This document shows, one piece after another, positions 28,621-36,235 of a DNA stretch of 40,474 bases (its first letter is position 1; every line of letters starts with the position of its first letter). The stretch covers positions 189,655-230,128 of the forward strand of contig KI547169.1 in the NCBI GenBank assembly GCA_000497835.1, written 5' to 3'. The notes under the pieces were generated by a model, which ran no database searches, was not told the origin of the DNA, and saw only the letters and a list, made by a program, of their open reading frames with translations. Position numbers and translations under genes: made by a program. The DNA is from a gamma proteobacterium L18. GTDB lineage: Bacteria; Pseudomonadota; Gammaproteobacteria; Pseudomonadales; Pseudomonadaceae.

Positions 28621-30474
28621 ATGTCATTTCGCAGCAACCACGCCAGCAGTAACCGGGTGTTCGATTTCATCTGCCTGTGGATGCTTCCAGTCGGCTTCTT
28701 CTTCCTTTTGGCAGGTCTTTATTTCCTGCCGGACCGCAGTGCCCACCAGCGTATTTTCTACACGTTGATCAGCGTACCCACGCTGATCGCCCTGTGCATC
28801 CGCCCCTACGAGCTCAAGTTCGTCATGCGCTCCCAGGTGTTGCAGGCCTTCGTGGTGCTCGCCGCCTGGTCACTGATCACCCTGGCGCTGACGCCCCATG
28901 AAGACGGGGTTCGCGGCCCGATCGTGCGCGCGCTGCACGTGGTCATGCTGTTTGGCGGCACCTGCATGCTACTGCGCCATCGTGGCGAACTGGTCAAGCC
29001 GGTGTTCCTGGGCGCTGCACTGACGGCCCTGGCCGCGACCGTCTACAACCTCATTCATTTCGCCATGACCTGGGTGCCTGGCGCGCGCATGATCGGCGCC
29101 GGGGCCTTCGACAACCCGCTGCTCAGCTCGCACCTGTTCGGTTTCTTCTGCGTGTACTGGCTGTATCTGGCGGTGACCACCACCCGCGCCCGGTTGCAGT
29201 GGGCGATTATTCCCGGCCTGCTGATCATGGTCGCCGCGGTACTTGCCACCGGCTCGCGTACACCGTTGGTGGCCCTGGCCATGGCCGCGGTGTGGCTGGC
29301 GCTGATGTGCTGGAACCTGCGCTCCATTGTCTTGCTGGGCCTGGTTGCCGCCGCCGGCGTGGGGGTGGCAATTCTGCTGCCCAATGTCATCCTGGGGCGC
29401 GGCGACTCTTTCCGGTTGGAAATCTGGCGCATCGTGCTTGACCTGATTGCCCAGGCGCCCTGGATCGGCCACGGACTGGAAGCGGAGTTGAGCATCGACC
29501 CCGGCACCGGTTTCCCGCTCAGCGAACCGCACAACTTCGCCCTCGGCGTGCTGTATTACCTGGGCATCATCGGCTTCGTGCCGTGGCTGTTCATGCAGTT
29601 GCGGGCCTTGTTCGAGGCCTGGCAGCACCGCCAGGAAGGCCTGATGATCCTGGCCTCGACCCTGTTGGTGTATGGCATCGGCGCAGGGCTGACCGAAGGC
29701 GGCGGGGTGATCTCGCGACCCAAGGAGCACTGGTTCCTGCTGTGGATCCCCCTGGCACTGGTGGCGGCGGTGGCCTTGGCGCGTCAGACCAAGCGCCTGT
29801 CCGGCATCATGTTCGAGCGCCTGGACCAATCTCAGCTAAACGCGCTGATGGCCAACGGCAAAGTCATCGAGCAGGATGCCTCGGGTCCCAAGGTGATCAT
29901 CCTCGCCGACGGCACCTTCCTCAAACTGTTCCGCAAGCGCCGCTGGTACACCTCAGGCAGCGTCATGCCCTATGCCCAGCGGTTCGCCGAAAACAGCATC
30001 CGCCTGGCCTTCGACGGTGTCAGCACCCCGCCCATTCTCAACCTGTACAGCCTGCCGGCTGGCGAAACCGGCGTGCGCTATCAGCCGCTGCCAGGGCAAA
30101 CCCTGCGCCAGGCGCTGCAGGAGGCCGCCGACGACAGCAGCCGCCAGGTGCTGGTGGAACGCTTCGGTGAATACCTGGCCACACTGCATGCCGGCGGCAT
30201 CTACTTCCGCTCCCTGCACTTGGGCAACGTGCTGGTCATGGATAACGGCGAGTTCGGCCTGATCGACCTGGCCGACATGCGTGTGCTGCCCTCAGCGTTG
30301 AACCTGGAGCTGCGCCGCCGCAACCTGCGGCACATGCGTCGCTACAAGGAAGACCGCGCCTGGCTGTTCGAGGGCCACCTGGACCGCCTGATCAAGGGCT
30401 ATGCCGCCGTGGCGCCCGCCAAGGCGGTCAAGAACATGGAGAAGCAGGTGCAGGTGCTGGCCAACGCCGGCTGA
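28621..30474 (+). CDS. waaL: fusion of O-antigen ligase (WaaL) and LPS kinase-like domain
   Basis: A 617-aa two-part protein. Residues about 15-388 are a polytopic O-antigen ligase/Wzy_C domain, with the conserved arginine R213 (GSRTPL), FRLEIWR (264-270) and H304 (SEPHN) of the periplasmic loop. Residues about 395-617 are a cytoplasmic kinase-like domain related to LPS kinases, with LKLF (434-437), the loop FRSLHLGNVLV (529-539) and the DFG-like LIDLADMR (547-554). In P. aeruginosa I recall these as neighbouring separate genes. The position of the HxD aspartate is a serine (S531). Start ATG 28621 has GGAAGA ten bases upstream; ATG 28573 in frame is an alternative. The reading frame is open far upstream but antisense to msbA. 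Confidence 0.85.
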   Translation: MSFRSNHASSNRVFDFICLWMLPVGFFFLLAGLYFLPDRSAHQRIFYTLISVPTLIALCIRPYELKFVMRSQVLQAFVVLAAWSLITLALTPHEDGVRGPIVRALHVVMLFGGTCMLLRHRGELVKPVFLGAALTALAATVYNLIHFAMTWVPGARMIGAGAFDNPLLSSHLFGFFCVYWLYLAVTTTRARLQWAIIPGLLIMVAAVLATGSRTPLVALAMAAVWLALMCWNLRSIVLLGLVAAAGVGVAILLPNVILGRGDSFRLEIWRIVLDLIAQAPWIGHGLEAELSIDPGTGFPLSEPHNFALGVLYYLGIIGFVPWLFMQLRALFEAWQHRQEGLMILASTLLVYGIGAGLTEGGGVISRPKEHWFLLWIPLALVAAVALARQTKRLSGIMFERLDQSQLNALMANGKVIEQDASGPKVIILADGTFLKLFRKRRWYTSGSVMPYAQRFAENSIRLAFDGVSTPPILNLYSLPAGETGVRYQPLPGQTLRQALQEAADDSSRQVLVERFGEYLATLHAGGIYFRSLHLGNVLVMDNGEFGLIDLADMRVLPSALNLELRRRNLRHMRRYKEDRAWLFEGHLDRLIKGYAAVAPAKAVKNMEKQVQVLANAG

Positions 30475-30483
30475 AACATTGCA

Positions 30484-30511
30484 CCCCACCCGGCAGCGTT
30501 GCCGGGTGGGG
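30484..30511. terminator. strong hairpin between convergent genes
   Basis: CCCCACCCGGCA, loop GCGT, TGCCGGGTGGGG: a perfect 12-bp GC-rich stem ten bases after the ligase fusion stop. No U run follows in either direction, so it may be a transcript-end stabiliser rather than a complete intrinsic terminator. Confidence 0.55.
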
Positions 30512-30518
30512 CTACCCA

Positions 30519-30623
30519 TCAGCGCTGCTGCGCGTACTGCAGAAACGCCTCGATGTTGTCGCTGCACAGCATCGGCGCAGCCAGGCGGAAGCGGGTCAGC
30601 CCATCACCACTGTTCCTCTGTGA
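30519..30623 (-). pseudogene. 34-codon C-terminal gene remnant
   Basis: After the GT2 stop codon the same minus-strand frame continues for 34 sense codons to a second stop. Its last 28 codons read like a real protein end (DGLTRFRLAAPMLCSDNIEA then FLQYAQQR) with typical GC-ending codons. No start codon or RBS serves it. I infer the tail of a deleted gene, or an original C-terminal extension of the GT2 cut off by a stop. I do not recognise the parent family. Confidence 0.4.
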
Positions 30624-31529
30624 TCAACGCACTTTCGCAAGGCCCAGCCACTGCCTGCACTTGAATCCAGCCATACGGAAAAAACCACGGACGGTTTTCT
30701 TCGACCATGACCTGAGAGGCACCTGGGCCAGCAATTCCATGGCCATCTTCGGGTCGCGGTTGGCCATCTTCAGGAACATGGAGTTGAGGAACTTGCAGCG
30801 CACGGCTTCGTACTGAGGGTGGTCACTGAACAACGCATAGATGCGCAGGATACTGTCCGTCATGAACCGGTGGTTCTTGTAGGAATTGGTGGCGTGCTTG
30901 CGATAGCGCGCCATCACCACAGGCAAGCCATCAATGTAGTAACCGGCCCGGGTGACCTTGAGCTCGATGTACAGGTCTTCCAGCCGGATGGACGGGTCGA
31001 AGCCGCCGACCTGCTCCAGCGCGTCACGGCGGATCATCAAGGTGGGCGCTGGCGGGTAAGGCTTGCGCTCCATGAACATGTCGTCGAAGTCCAGACGCCG
31101 GAAAGGTACGTCACGGTTCTGGCGCTTTTCCGGGTACGGTGTGCCATCGGCATGCATCAGCTCGATGTTGCCGGCGCAGATACCGACTTCAGGGTGCGCG
31201 ACCATGTGCGCCACCTGAATCGCAATACGATCGGGCAGCATGATGTCATCCGAGCCGAACGGGACGATCAGCACGCCCTGGGCGCGAGCCGAGCAGTCAT
31301 TCAGGGTGCGGGTGAGCCCCTGGTTCTGCTGCACGCGAAAATCAAAGCCATGCAGGGCTTGCAGGCGGCGGATGCGCTCAACGCTATCATCGGTGGAGCC
31401 GTCGTCGACCACCAGCAGCTCGATGTTGGTGTAGGTCTGCGCCAGCACGCTGAGGATGCTTTGCTCGATATAAGGCCCGTGGTTGTAAGAGGCGATGATC
31501 ACCGTCACCCGCGGCTGTTCGGCGCTCAT
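30624..31529 (-). CDS. family 2 glycosyltransferase (WapR-like)
   Basis: A 301-aa inverting GT-A glycosyltransferase. The nucleotide-binding region is VTVIIASYNHGPYIEQSILS then LLVVDDGSTDDS (D42, D43), and the metal-binding SDD is at 93-95. GFDPSIRLEDLYIEL (about 182-196) carries the likely catalytic ED motif. Its place between the O-antigen ligase and the Ssg-like gene matches WapR (PA5000), which adds the L-rhamnose that receives O-antigen; this identity is by synteny and family only. ATGA overlap with the Ssg-like gene (31526-31529) shows coupling. Confidence 0.85.
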   Translation of the reverse strand: MSAEQPRVTVIIASYNHGPYIEQSILSVLAQTYTNIELLVVDDGSTDDSVERIRRLQALHGFDFRVQQNQGLTRTLNDCSARAQGVLIVPFGSDDIMLPDRIAIQVAHMVAHPEVGICAGNIELMHADGTPYPEKRQNRDVPFRRLDFDDMFMERKPYPPAPTLMIRRDALEQVGGFDPSIRLEDLYIELKVTRAGYYIDGLPVVMARYRKHATNSYKNHRFMTDSILRIYALFSDHPQYEAVRCKFLNSMFLKMANRDPKMAMELLAQVPLRSWSKKTVRGFFRMAGFKCRQWLGLAKVR

Positions 31530-32680
31530 GCCCTCGCCCCGCGACCGGCTGCCAGGCCCGACTCCACCAGCGCCAGGTACTCGGCACGAAAGACATCGAT
31601 ATTGTGGGTGGTGGTGAGGTAGCGATAGGCCTGGTCACCTTTTGCCTGCAATTGCTCGGGCGACAGGGCCAGGTATTCATCCAGCGCGACGGTCAGCGAC
31701 GCGACGTCCGCCGGCTTGACCGCCAGGCCACCCGCCCCCTCGATCAACGGGCGCATGGCCGGCACATCGCTGGCGATCACCGGCAGATGACCGCTCATGC
31801 CCTCCAGCAGGGCCAGGCCCAGGCCTTCGGCCAGCGAGGGCATGGTCCAGATATCGAACGCCCTTACATACTGCAGGGCGTCAGGGCGAAAGCCCAGCAA
31901 GTGAGCTCGACCGCTCAACCCCAGGCGCTCGATCTCGGCGCGCAGGCTGGCTTCTTCCTTGCCGGCGCCGATGATTGCCAGCTCGGTATCCGGGTACTTG
32001 TCCTTGAGCGCCGCGAAGGCCTGCAACAGGTAGACATGGCCCTTCACCCTTACCAGCCGACCCAGCGCGCAGACAAACCGGCCGGTGGGCGACAGCCCCA
32101 GTAATTCCCTGGCCTTTTCACGGCTGTGCTGCAGGGCTTCGGCCTGTTCGATATCGATGGCGTTGGTGATGGCCCAGGTGTTCTGGTCGGTGAAGCCGCA
32201 GCGGCAGTCCAGCAGGTACTGCTTGACCGCAGGCGACACGCCCACGAAGCGCCAGGCGGGGCTGACCAGCCGGCTGGTCTGGCGCCTGCGGTAGAAGCGA
32301 TCGTACTCACCGAAACCGTGGGAAATACCGATGCACAGGGGGATTTTCAGCCAGCGGTTAAGCGAAAGCATCATGTTCACGGGCTTGAAGCGGTTGCAGA
32401 TCACCGCATCGAAGCGCTCTTGGCGACAGAACGTGTAGAGCTGCCACATGGCCTTCAGGCGCAGGCCCTTGAGCGACTTGTCGGAAAACTCGAAATACAC
32501 CGAACGATCAGCCTTGCTGATGGCGTCAGTCGGGCCAGGCTTGCCCCGCAAGAACGCCTCCACCACTTCATAGCGGCTGGTGGGGAGCGCCTTGACGATC
32601 TGTTCCGCCAGGTCGGCAAAATCATGCTGCTTGACGTTATAGTCAGGCTGCAACTGCAGTACCTTGAAACGCTGGTTCAT
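31526..32680 (-). CDS. family 4 glycosyltransferase (Ssg-like)
   Basis: A 384-aa GT-B glycosyltransferase. The C-terminal domain has FVCALGRLVRVKGHVYLLQA for donor phosphate binding and EGLGLALLEGMSGHLPVIAS, the GT4 E-x7-E signature. It corresponds in position to ssg (PA5001), a cell-surface sugar glycosyltransferase affecting LPS, exopolysaccharide and phage sensitivity in Pseudomonas. The ATG has a GGGGGA RBS five bases upstream. Coupled to the GT2 gene downstream. The exact acceptor is unknown. Confidence 0.86.
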   Translation of the reverse strand: MNQRFKVLQLQPDYNVKQHDFADLAEQIVKALPTSRYEVVEAFLRGKPGPTDAISKADRSVYFEFSDKSLKGLRLKAMWQLYTFCRQERFDAVICNRFKPVNMMLSLNRWLKIPLCIGISHGFGEYDRFYRRRQTSRLVSPAWRFVGVSPAVKQYLLDCRCGFTDQNTWAITNAIDIEQAEALQHSREKARELLGLSPTGRFVCALGRLVRVKGHVYLLQAFAALKDKYPDTELAIIGAGKEEASLRAEIERLGLSGRAHLLGFRPDALQYVRAFDIWTMPSLAEGLGLALLEGMSGHLPVIASDVPAMRPLIEGAGGLAVKPADVASLTVALDEYLALSPEQLQAKGDQAYRYLTTTHNIDVFRAEYLALVESGLAAGRGARA

Positions 32681-32799
32681 TCATTTCCCCCGCTGAGAAA
32701 CCTTGGCATCGAAAATCCGTTTAGCTCGTGCTGCTGGGTACTGCGCTTCCTGTGCCGGGGCCCAGATGCCAATGACCTGGAAAATCGTATCGGGTAGCT

Positions 32800-34212
32800 T
32801 CAGCCTCGCTTCACCACCCAGAACAACTCCTGACTGCGTACCATCTTGCGAAAGAATTCGTTCTCGCCGAACGCCGAGTGCCGACGGCCCGCCAGGCAAC
32901 GCTGCAAGGCCCGACGCAGGCGGCGCTTGAAGCTCATCGGGGGCTGCAGGTCGTGCATCATGCCCAGGGCCATGGCCTTGTCGCGCTGCTCGTCCAGCGA
33001 CAGCGGCAGGCTGAGTGGACGCATGGGCGTGGCGCTATCCATCAATGGTGGCAAGGCAATCCCCCTGCCCTGCTCGCCCATGGGCCAGCGATCATTGTCG
33101 TGCAGGTGGTTGGCATAGCCCAGCAGCCACTCGGGCTGCCAGTCCAGCCCTTGCAGGGCCTCGATAACCGCCTCGCGTGCGCAGATGTGGTCCGGGTGCG
33201 GGTCCAGCACGGCGTCAGGCAGAACGATGACCTGGGGGCGAGCCTGGTTCAGCACCGCGCGCAGGTCGGCCAGCAGGTTGTTCCAGCTCGGCACACCATC
33301 GGCGTCCGCCGGCCAGGCCTGGCTGTTGAGGGTGCGAAACAGGCGAATATCGTCCAGGTCGGCTTCGCGCGACGCAATGGCTTGCTCGGGCGCGGCGCGC
33401 ATGGCAGGCAGCTGCAGGCAGAAATAGCCCAGTTGCACGCAATGCGCAGGCGGCACCCCCGCCCATTGCGGCACGGCCAGGCTGTCCCAGGCGCGCAGGC
33501 GGCCTTTCATCCGCGCCGCATCGGCCACCGGCAAGCCCATGTGGCGGTAATGCTCGGCTTCGATCTCGCCCGCTGTCAGGGTGACAATCCAGGGCGCCGG
33601 GGCACGACTGTAAAGGCCGTAGGCCGCAAGTTCGGCATCGTCAGCGTGCGGGGCAATGACCATGATCCGCTTGTCGGCCAGCGGCACGGCGGGGAAGCGC
33701 CACAGGCGGGGCTGACCGAACAGCGCGCAGAACCGCCCACGCACGCACAGGGAGCCATCGAGCAGTGCACCGCCCAACCCGCTGAGGTTCAGATAGCGCA
33801 CGCCGCGAACACCACGCTCGAACGTCTGCACGTCGATTTGCGTGGCACTGCTCAACTGCACCTCGGGGTCCAGGAAGCGCCCCAGCCAGTGGCTGCGCAC
33901 CCCGATTTCCAGCACCAGAGTGTCGTCCTCGGCCAACGCCGCAGGGGTGGCCAGGCGCAACACCCCGCCTTGCAGGCTGACCGCCAGCGCTTCACCCTCG
34001 CCATCAAAATCGTAGCGGTAGTCTTCGCTAGGCGAATAAAACAGGTGGTCGGCAAACCACGCCTCATGGCCTGCCCATGCCAGCACCGCCAGCACCAACG
34101 GCAGCCACCAGGCCACGGCCACGCCCACGGCGACCAACAGCACCAGGCCGACCAGCAGGGCGATGCGCTTGTTGCGGCGGTGGCGTTTAAGTAACTGCTG
34201 TTTTCTACTCAA
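32800..34212 (-). CDS. dnpA: PIG-L family de-N-acetylase (DnpA-like)
   Basis: A 470-aa protein with two N-terminal membrane helices (about 17-46) and a PIG-L/LmbE deacetylase domain. The zinc site is APHADDAE (H189, D191, D192) with the second motif HPDHICAR (about 370). It is expected to remove N-acetyl groups from a sugar of LPS or another glycan. DnpA (PA5002) of P. aeruginosa affects fluoroquinolone tolerance; assignment here is from domain plus position. Start TTG 34212 (SRKQQLLKRHRRNK follows) overlaps the mig-14 stop as TTGA, better than a longer frame from 34242. The 119-bp gap to the Ssg-like gene has no terminator. Confidence 0.86.
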   Translation of the reverse strand: MSRKQQLLKRHRRNKRIALLVGLVLLVAVGVAVAWWLPLVLAVLAWAGHEAWFADHLFYSPSEDYRYDFDGEGEALAVSLQGGVLRLATPAALAEDDTLVLEIGVRSHWLGRFLDPEVQLSSATQIDVQTFERGVRGVRYLNLSGLGGALLDGSLCVRGRFCALFGQPRLWRFPAVPLADKRIMVIAPHADDAELAAYGLYSRAPAPWIVTLTAGEIEAEHYRHMGLPVADAARMKGRLRAWDSLAVPQWAGVPPAHCVQLGYFCLQLPAMRAAPEQAIASREADLDDIRLFRTLNSQAWPADADGVPSWNNLLADLRAVLNQARPQVIVLPDAVLDPHPDHICAREAVIEALQGLDWQPEWLLGYANHLHDNDRWPMGEQGRGIALPPLMDSATPMRPLSLPLSLDEQRDKAMALGMMHDLQPPMSFKRRLRRALQRCLAGRRHSAFGENEFFRKMVRSQELFWVVKRG

Positions 34213-35105
34213 CTGTGAAATACCGGCACCGGGTTGCACCAACGATCTTTGTATTCGCGATCGGCACGGCCAAAGGAAAAACGCAACGGCTTGCCGAGTT
34301 CACGAGCATCTTCCCACGCGCGCTGGGTATTGAGGAAGCTCAGCACACTCCCTGGGCTAAACGCACGAGTCTGTGGATCGACGCCACCATTGATGTACTC
34401 CACGCTGACCCACTCGGGCGCCTGCACGCGGTACACCAACTGGATGGCGATGGGCGCGTCGTTCAAAAAGATCACCGAACCGATCAACAGTTCACGCAGC
34501 GCCTCGATCACCTGCGCCATGTGCTCGGCGCCTGTGGCCGGAAACTCCCAGCGGCGCAGGAACAGGTCACAGTACATCGCGGCCAACTCGCTGCTGCTGA
34601 ACTCACTGATCGGGCGCACCACGCCACCGGCTTCTTCCAGCAGTCGCAGTTCACGCCGCTGGTTGTAGCGGAATTTCTTCGACAGATCCTCGGGCTCGCG
34701 CGCCATGGCGAGCGATTCCGCCTGGACTTTCAGCCCGGCAAAGCGCCCCTGATTCAGTTCGGACAGATAGCGCGCCTTGTGGCGCAGCGGTGCCTGGGTG
34801 TCCGGTGCAGCTGGCAGGATAAGCTCGGCGTTGCCCAGATCGAACAAGCCTTTCTTGCCCTGCTGCTTGAGCACTTCCTTGGACAATGCCAGGTAGCGCC
34901 CCCAGGTGGGAATGGCCGCTTTGAGCTCACCGTTTTGCTCCCAGCCAAGATAGCGAACCAGGATCCCGGCCAGCTCCGCCAAGCGCTCCACCACCAGCGG
35001 GTGTGTCGCGACACTGCCACCGAATGTATTCCAGGCCTTGGCATAAGCAGCGGCGTCAATAGAGGTCCAGCCGCGCTCACGCCAGCCTTTGATTCGGTTG
35101 AGCAT
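34209..35105 (-). CDS. mig-14: Mig-14 family antimicrobial peptide resistance protein
   Basis: A 298-aa Mig-14 family protein. In Salmonella and P. aeruginosa, Mig-14 is associated with the inner membrane and is needed for resistance to cationic antimicrobial peptides. Family features include WTSIDAAAYAKAWNTFGGSV near the N-terminus, KKFRYNQRRELRLLEEAGG and the C-terminal LRFSFGRADREYKDRWCNP. The C-terminal half resembles a GNAT/FemAB acyltransferase fold, so a modifying role is possible. ATG 35105 shares one base with the upstream stop (TGATG). It is part of a coupled chain with the WapH-like and DnpA-like genes. Confidence 0.9.
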   Translation of the reverse strand: MLNRIKGWRERGWTSIDAAAYAKAWNTFGGSVATHPLVVERLAELAGILVRYLGWEQNGELKAAIPTWGRYLALSKEVLKQQGKKGLFDLGNAELILPAAPDTQAPLRHKARYLSELNQGRFAGLKVQAESLAMAREPEDLSKKFRYNQRRELRLLEEAGGVVRPISEFSSSELAAMYCDLFLRRWEFPATGAEHMAQVIEALRELLIGSVIFLNDAPIAIQLVYRVQAPEWVSVEYINGGVDPQTRAFSPGSVLSFLNTQRAWEDARELGKPLRFSFGRADREYKDRWCNPVPVFHS

Positions 35106-36235
35106 CAATTCTCCGCAGTCAGATCAGTCACTTGTGGCAAACGCCAGAAAGCTTGGCTTGCGGCTCGGTCGGAAAAACGTTCGTTGAGTCGTTGCAGCAT
35201 GCGCTCGGCACAATCACGTCGTTGTTCTTCTTCAAGCCTGGAAAGATGTATCAGGGCTGCCGCAAATTGCTCGTCGTCACCCGGCGGCGCCAGGATGCCC
35301 ACCCCTTCGACCACTTCCTTGGCCCCACCGCTCGCCGTGGACACTACCGGCAGGCCGGCGGCCATGGCTTCGAGCAGCACCATGCCAAACGGCTCGTTGT
35401 CGGAGGTCAAGGCAAATACGTCGAAGGCGTGGAAATAACGACGACCGTCGCGCACATGCCCCACGAAACGCACCTGGTCGGTGATACCCAATTCACGGGC
35501 CAGTTCCTTGAGGTCCTGTTCCAGTCGCCCTGCACCCATGATCGCCAATTGCGAACCGGGCGGCAGCGACGGCTGGGCCTTGGCAAACGCGCGCAGCAAC
35601 GTCGCCTGGTCTTTGTCGGGGTGCAACCTGCCGACGTTACCGATCACCCACCCATCAGCGTTCAAGCCAAGCGCCTGACGCGCCTCAGCCATCGGGATCT
35701 GCTCGGCCAGCAGCTCAGGGACATCGACTCGATTGTAAAGGGTACGGATGCGGCCCGTGGGCCAGCGGGGCAGGCAACGACGAATGTCATCACGCACAGC
35801 ATCGGAAACGCCCAGCAGGCTGAGGCGTTTGCGAAAGAACCAGGCGAACAGCTTGCGGGTACGCCGTTCGTAGTCGCCATAGGCGTGATGCACGCCTATG
35901 ACCGGCAATTGGGTAGCCCACAAGGTGATGTAAATCGGTTTGAAACGGTGTGCAATACAGAAACTGAAGTTGCGGCTGGCAACGATCTTTCGCAAGTCAC
36001 GCATCGCTTGCAGCTTGAGGCCACGAATGTCCCTCGAGCTGTATTCCATGAACAAGACTTCGTCCGAGGCGCAGTTGCCTGCCACCTCGGGCTTGGCGAC
36101 CCCGGTCAGGAAGACCGTGGTCACGCGATAGCCAGTATCCTTGAACAACCGCGCATATTGGCGCGTGCAGTCTAGAAACGGTCCGTCATAGCCATGGCAA
36201 AACTGTAATACATGTCGTTCAGCCGATCGTGTCAT
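35105..36235 (-). CDS. family 4 glycosyltransferase (WapH-like)
   Basis: A 376-aa GT-B glycosyltransferase. Motifs: HVLQFCHGYDGPFLDCTRQY at the N-terminus, WVIGNVGRLHPDKDQATLLR in the donor domain and EPFGMVLLEAMAAGLPVVST (the GT4 signature). Place and family match WapH (PA5004), a glucosyl/hexosyl transferase of the P. aeruginosa outer core. ATG 36235 lies inside the end of the carbamoyltransferase gene (17-bp overlap), so re-initiation after that stop is likely. Confidence 0.86.
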   Translation of the reverse strand: MTRSAERHVLQFCHGYDGPFLDCTRQYARLFKDTGYRVTTVFLTGVAKPEVAGNCASDEVLFMEYSSRDIRGLKLQAMRDLRKIVASRNFSFCIAHRFKPIYITLWATQLPVIGVHHAYGDYERRTRKLFAWFFRKRLSLLGVSDAVRDDIRRCLPRWPTGRIRTLYNRVDVPELLAEQIPMAEARQALGLNADGWVIGNVGRLHPDKDQATLLRAFAKAQPSLPPGSQLAIMGAGRLEQDLKELARELGITDQVRFVGHVRDGRRYFHAFDVFALTSDNEPFGMVLLEAMAAGLPVVSTASGGAKEVVEGVGILAPPGDDEQFAAALIHLSRLEEEQRRDCAERMLQRLNERFSDRAASQAFWRLPQVTDLTAEN

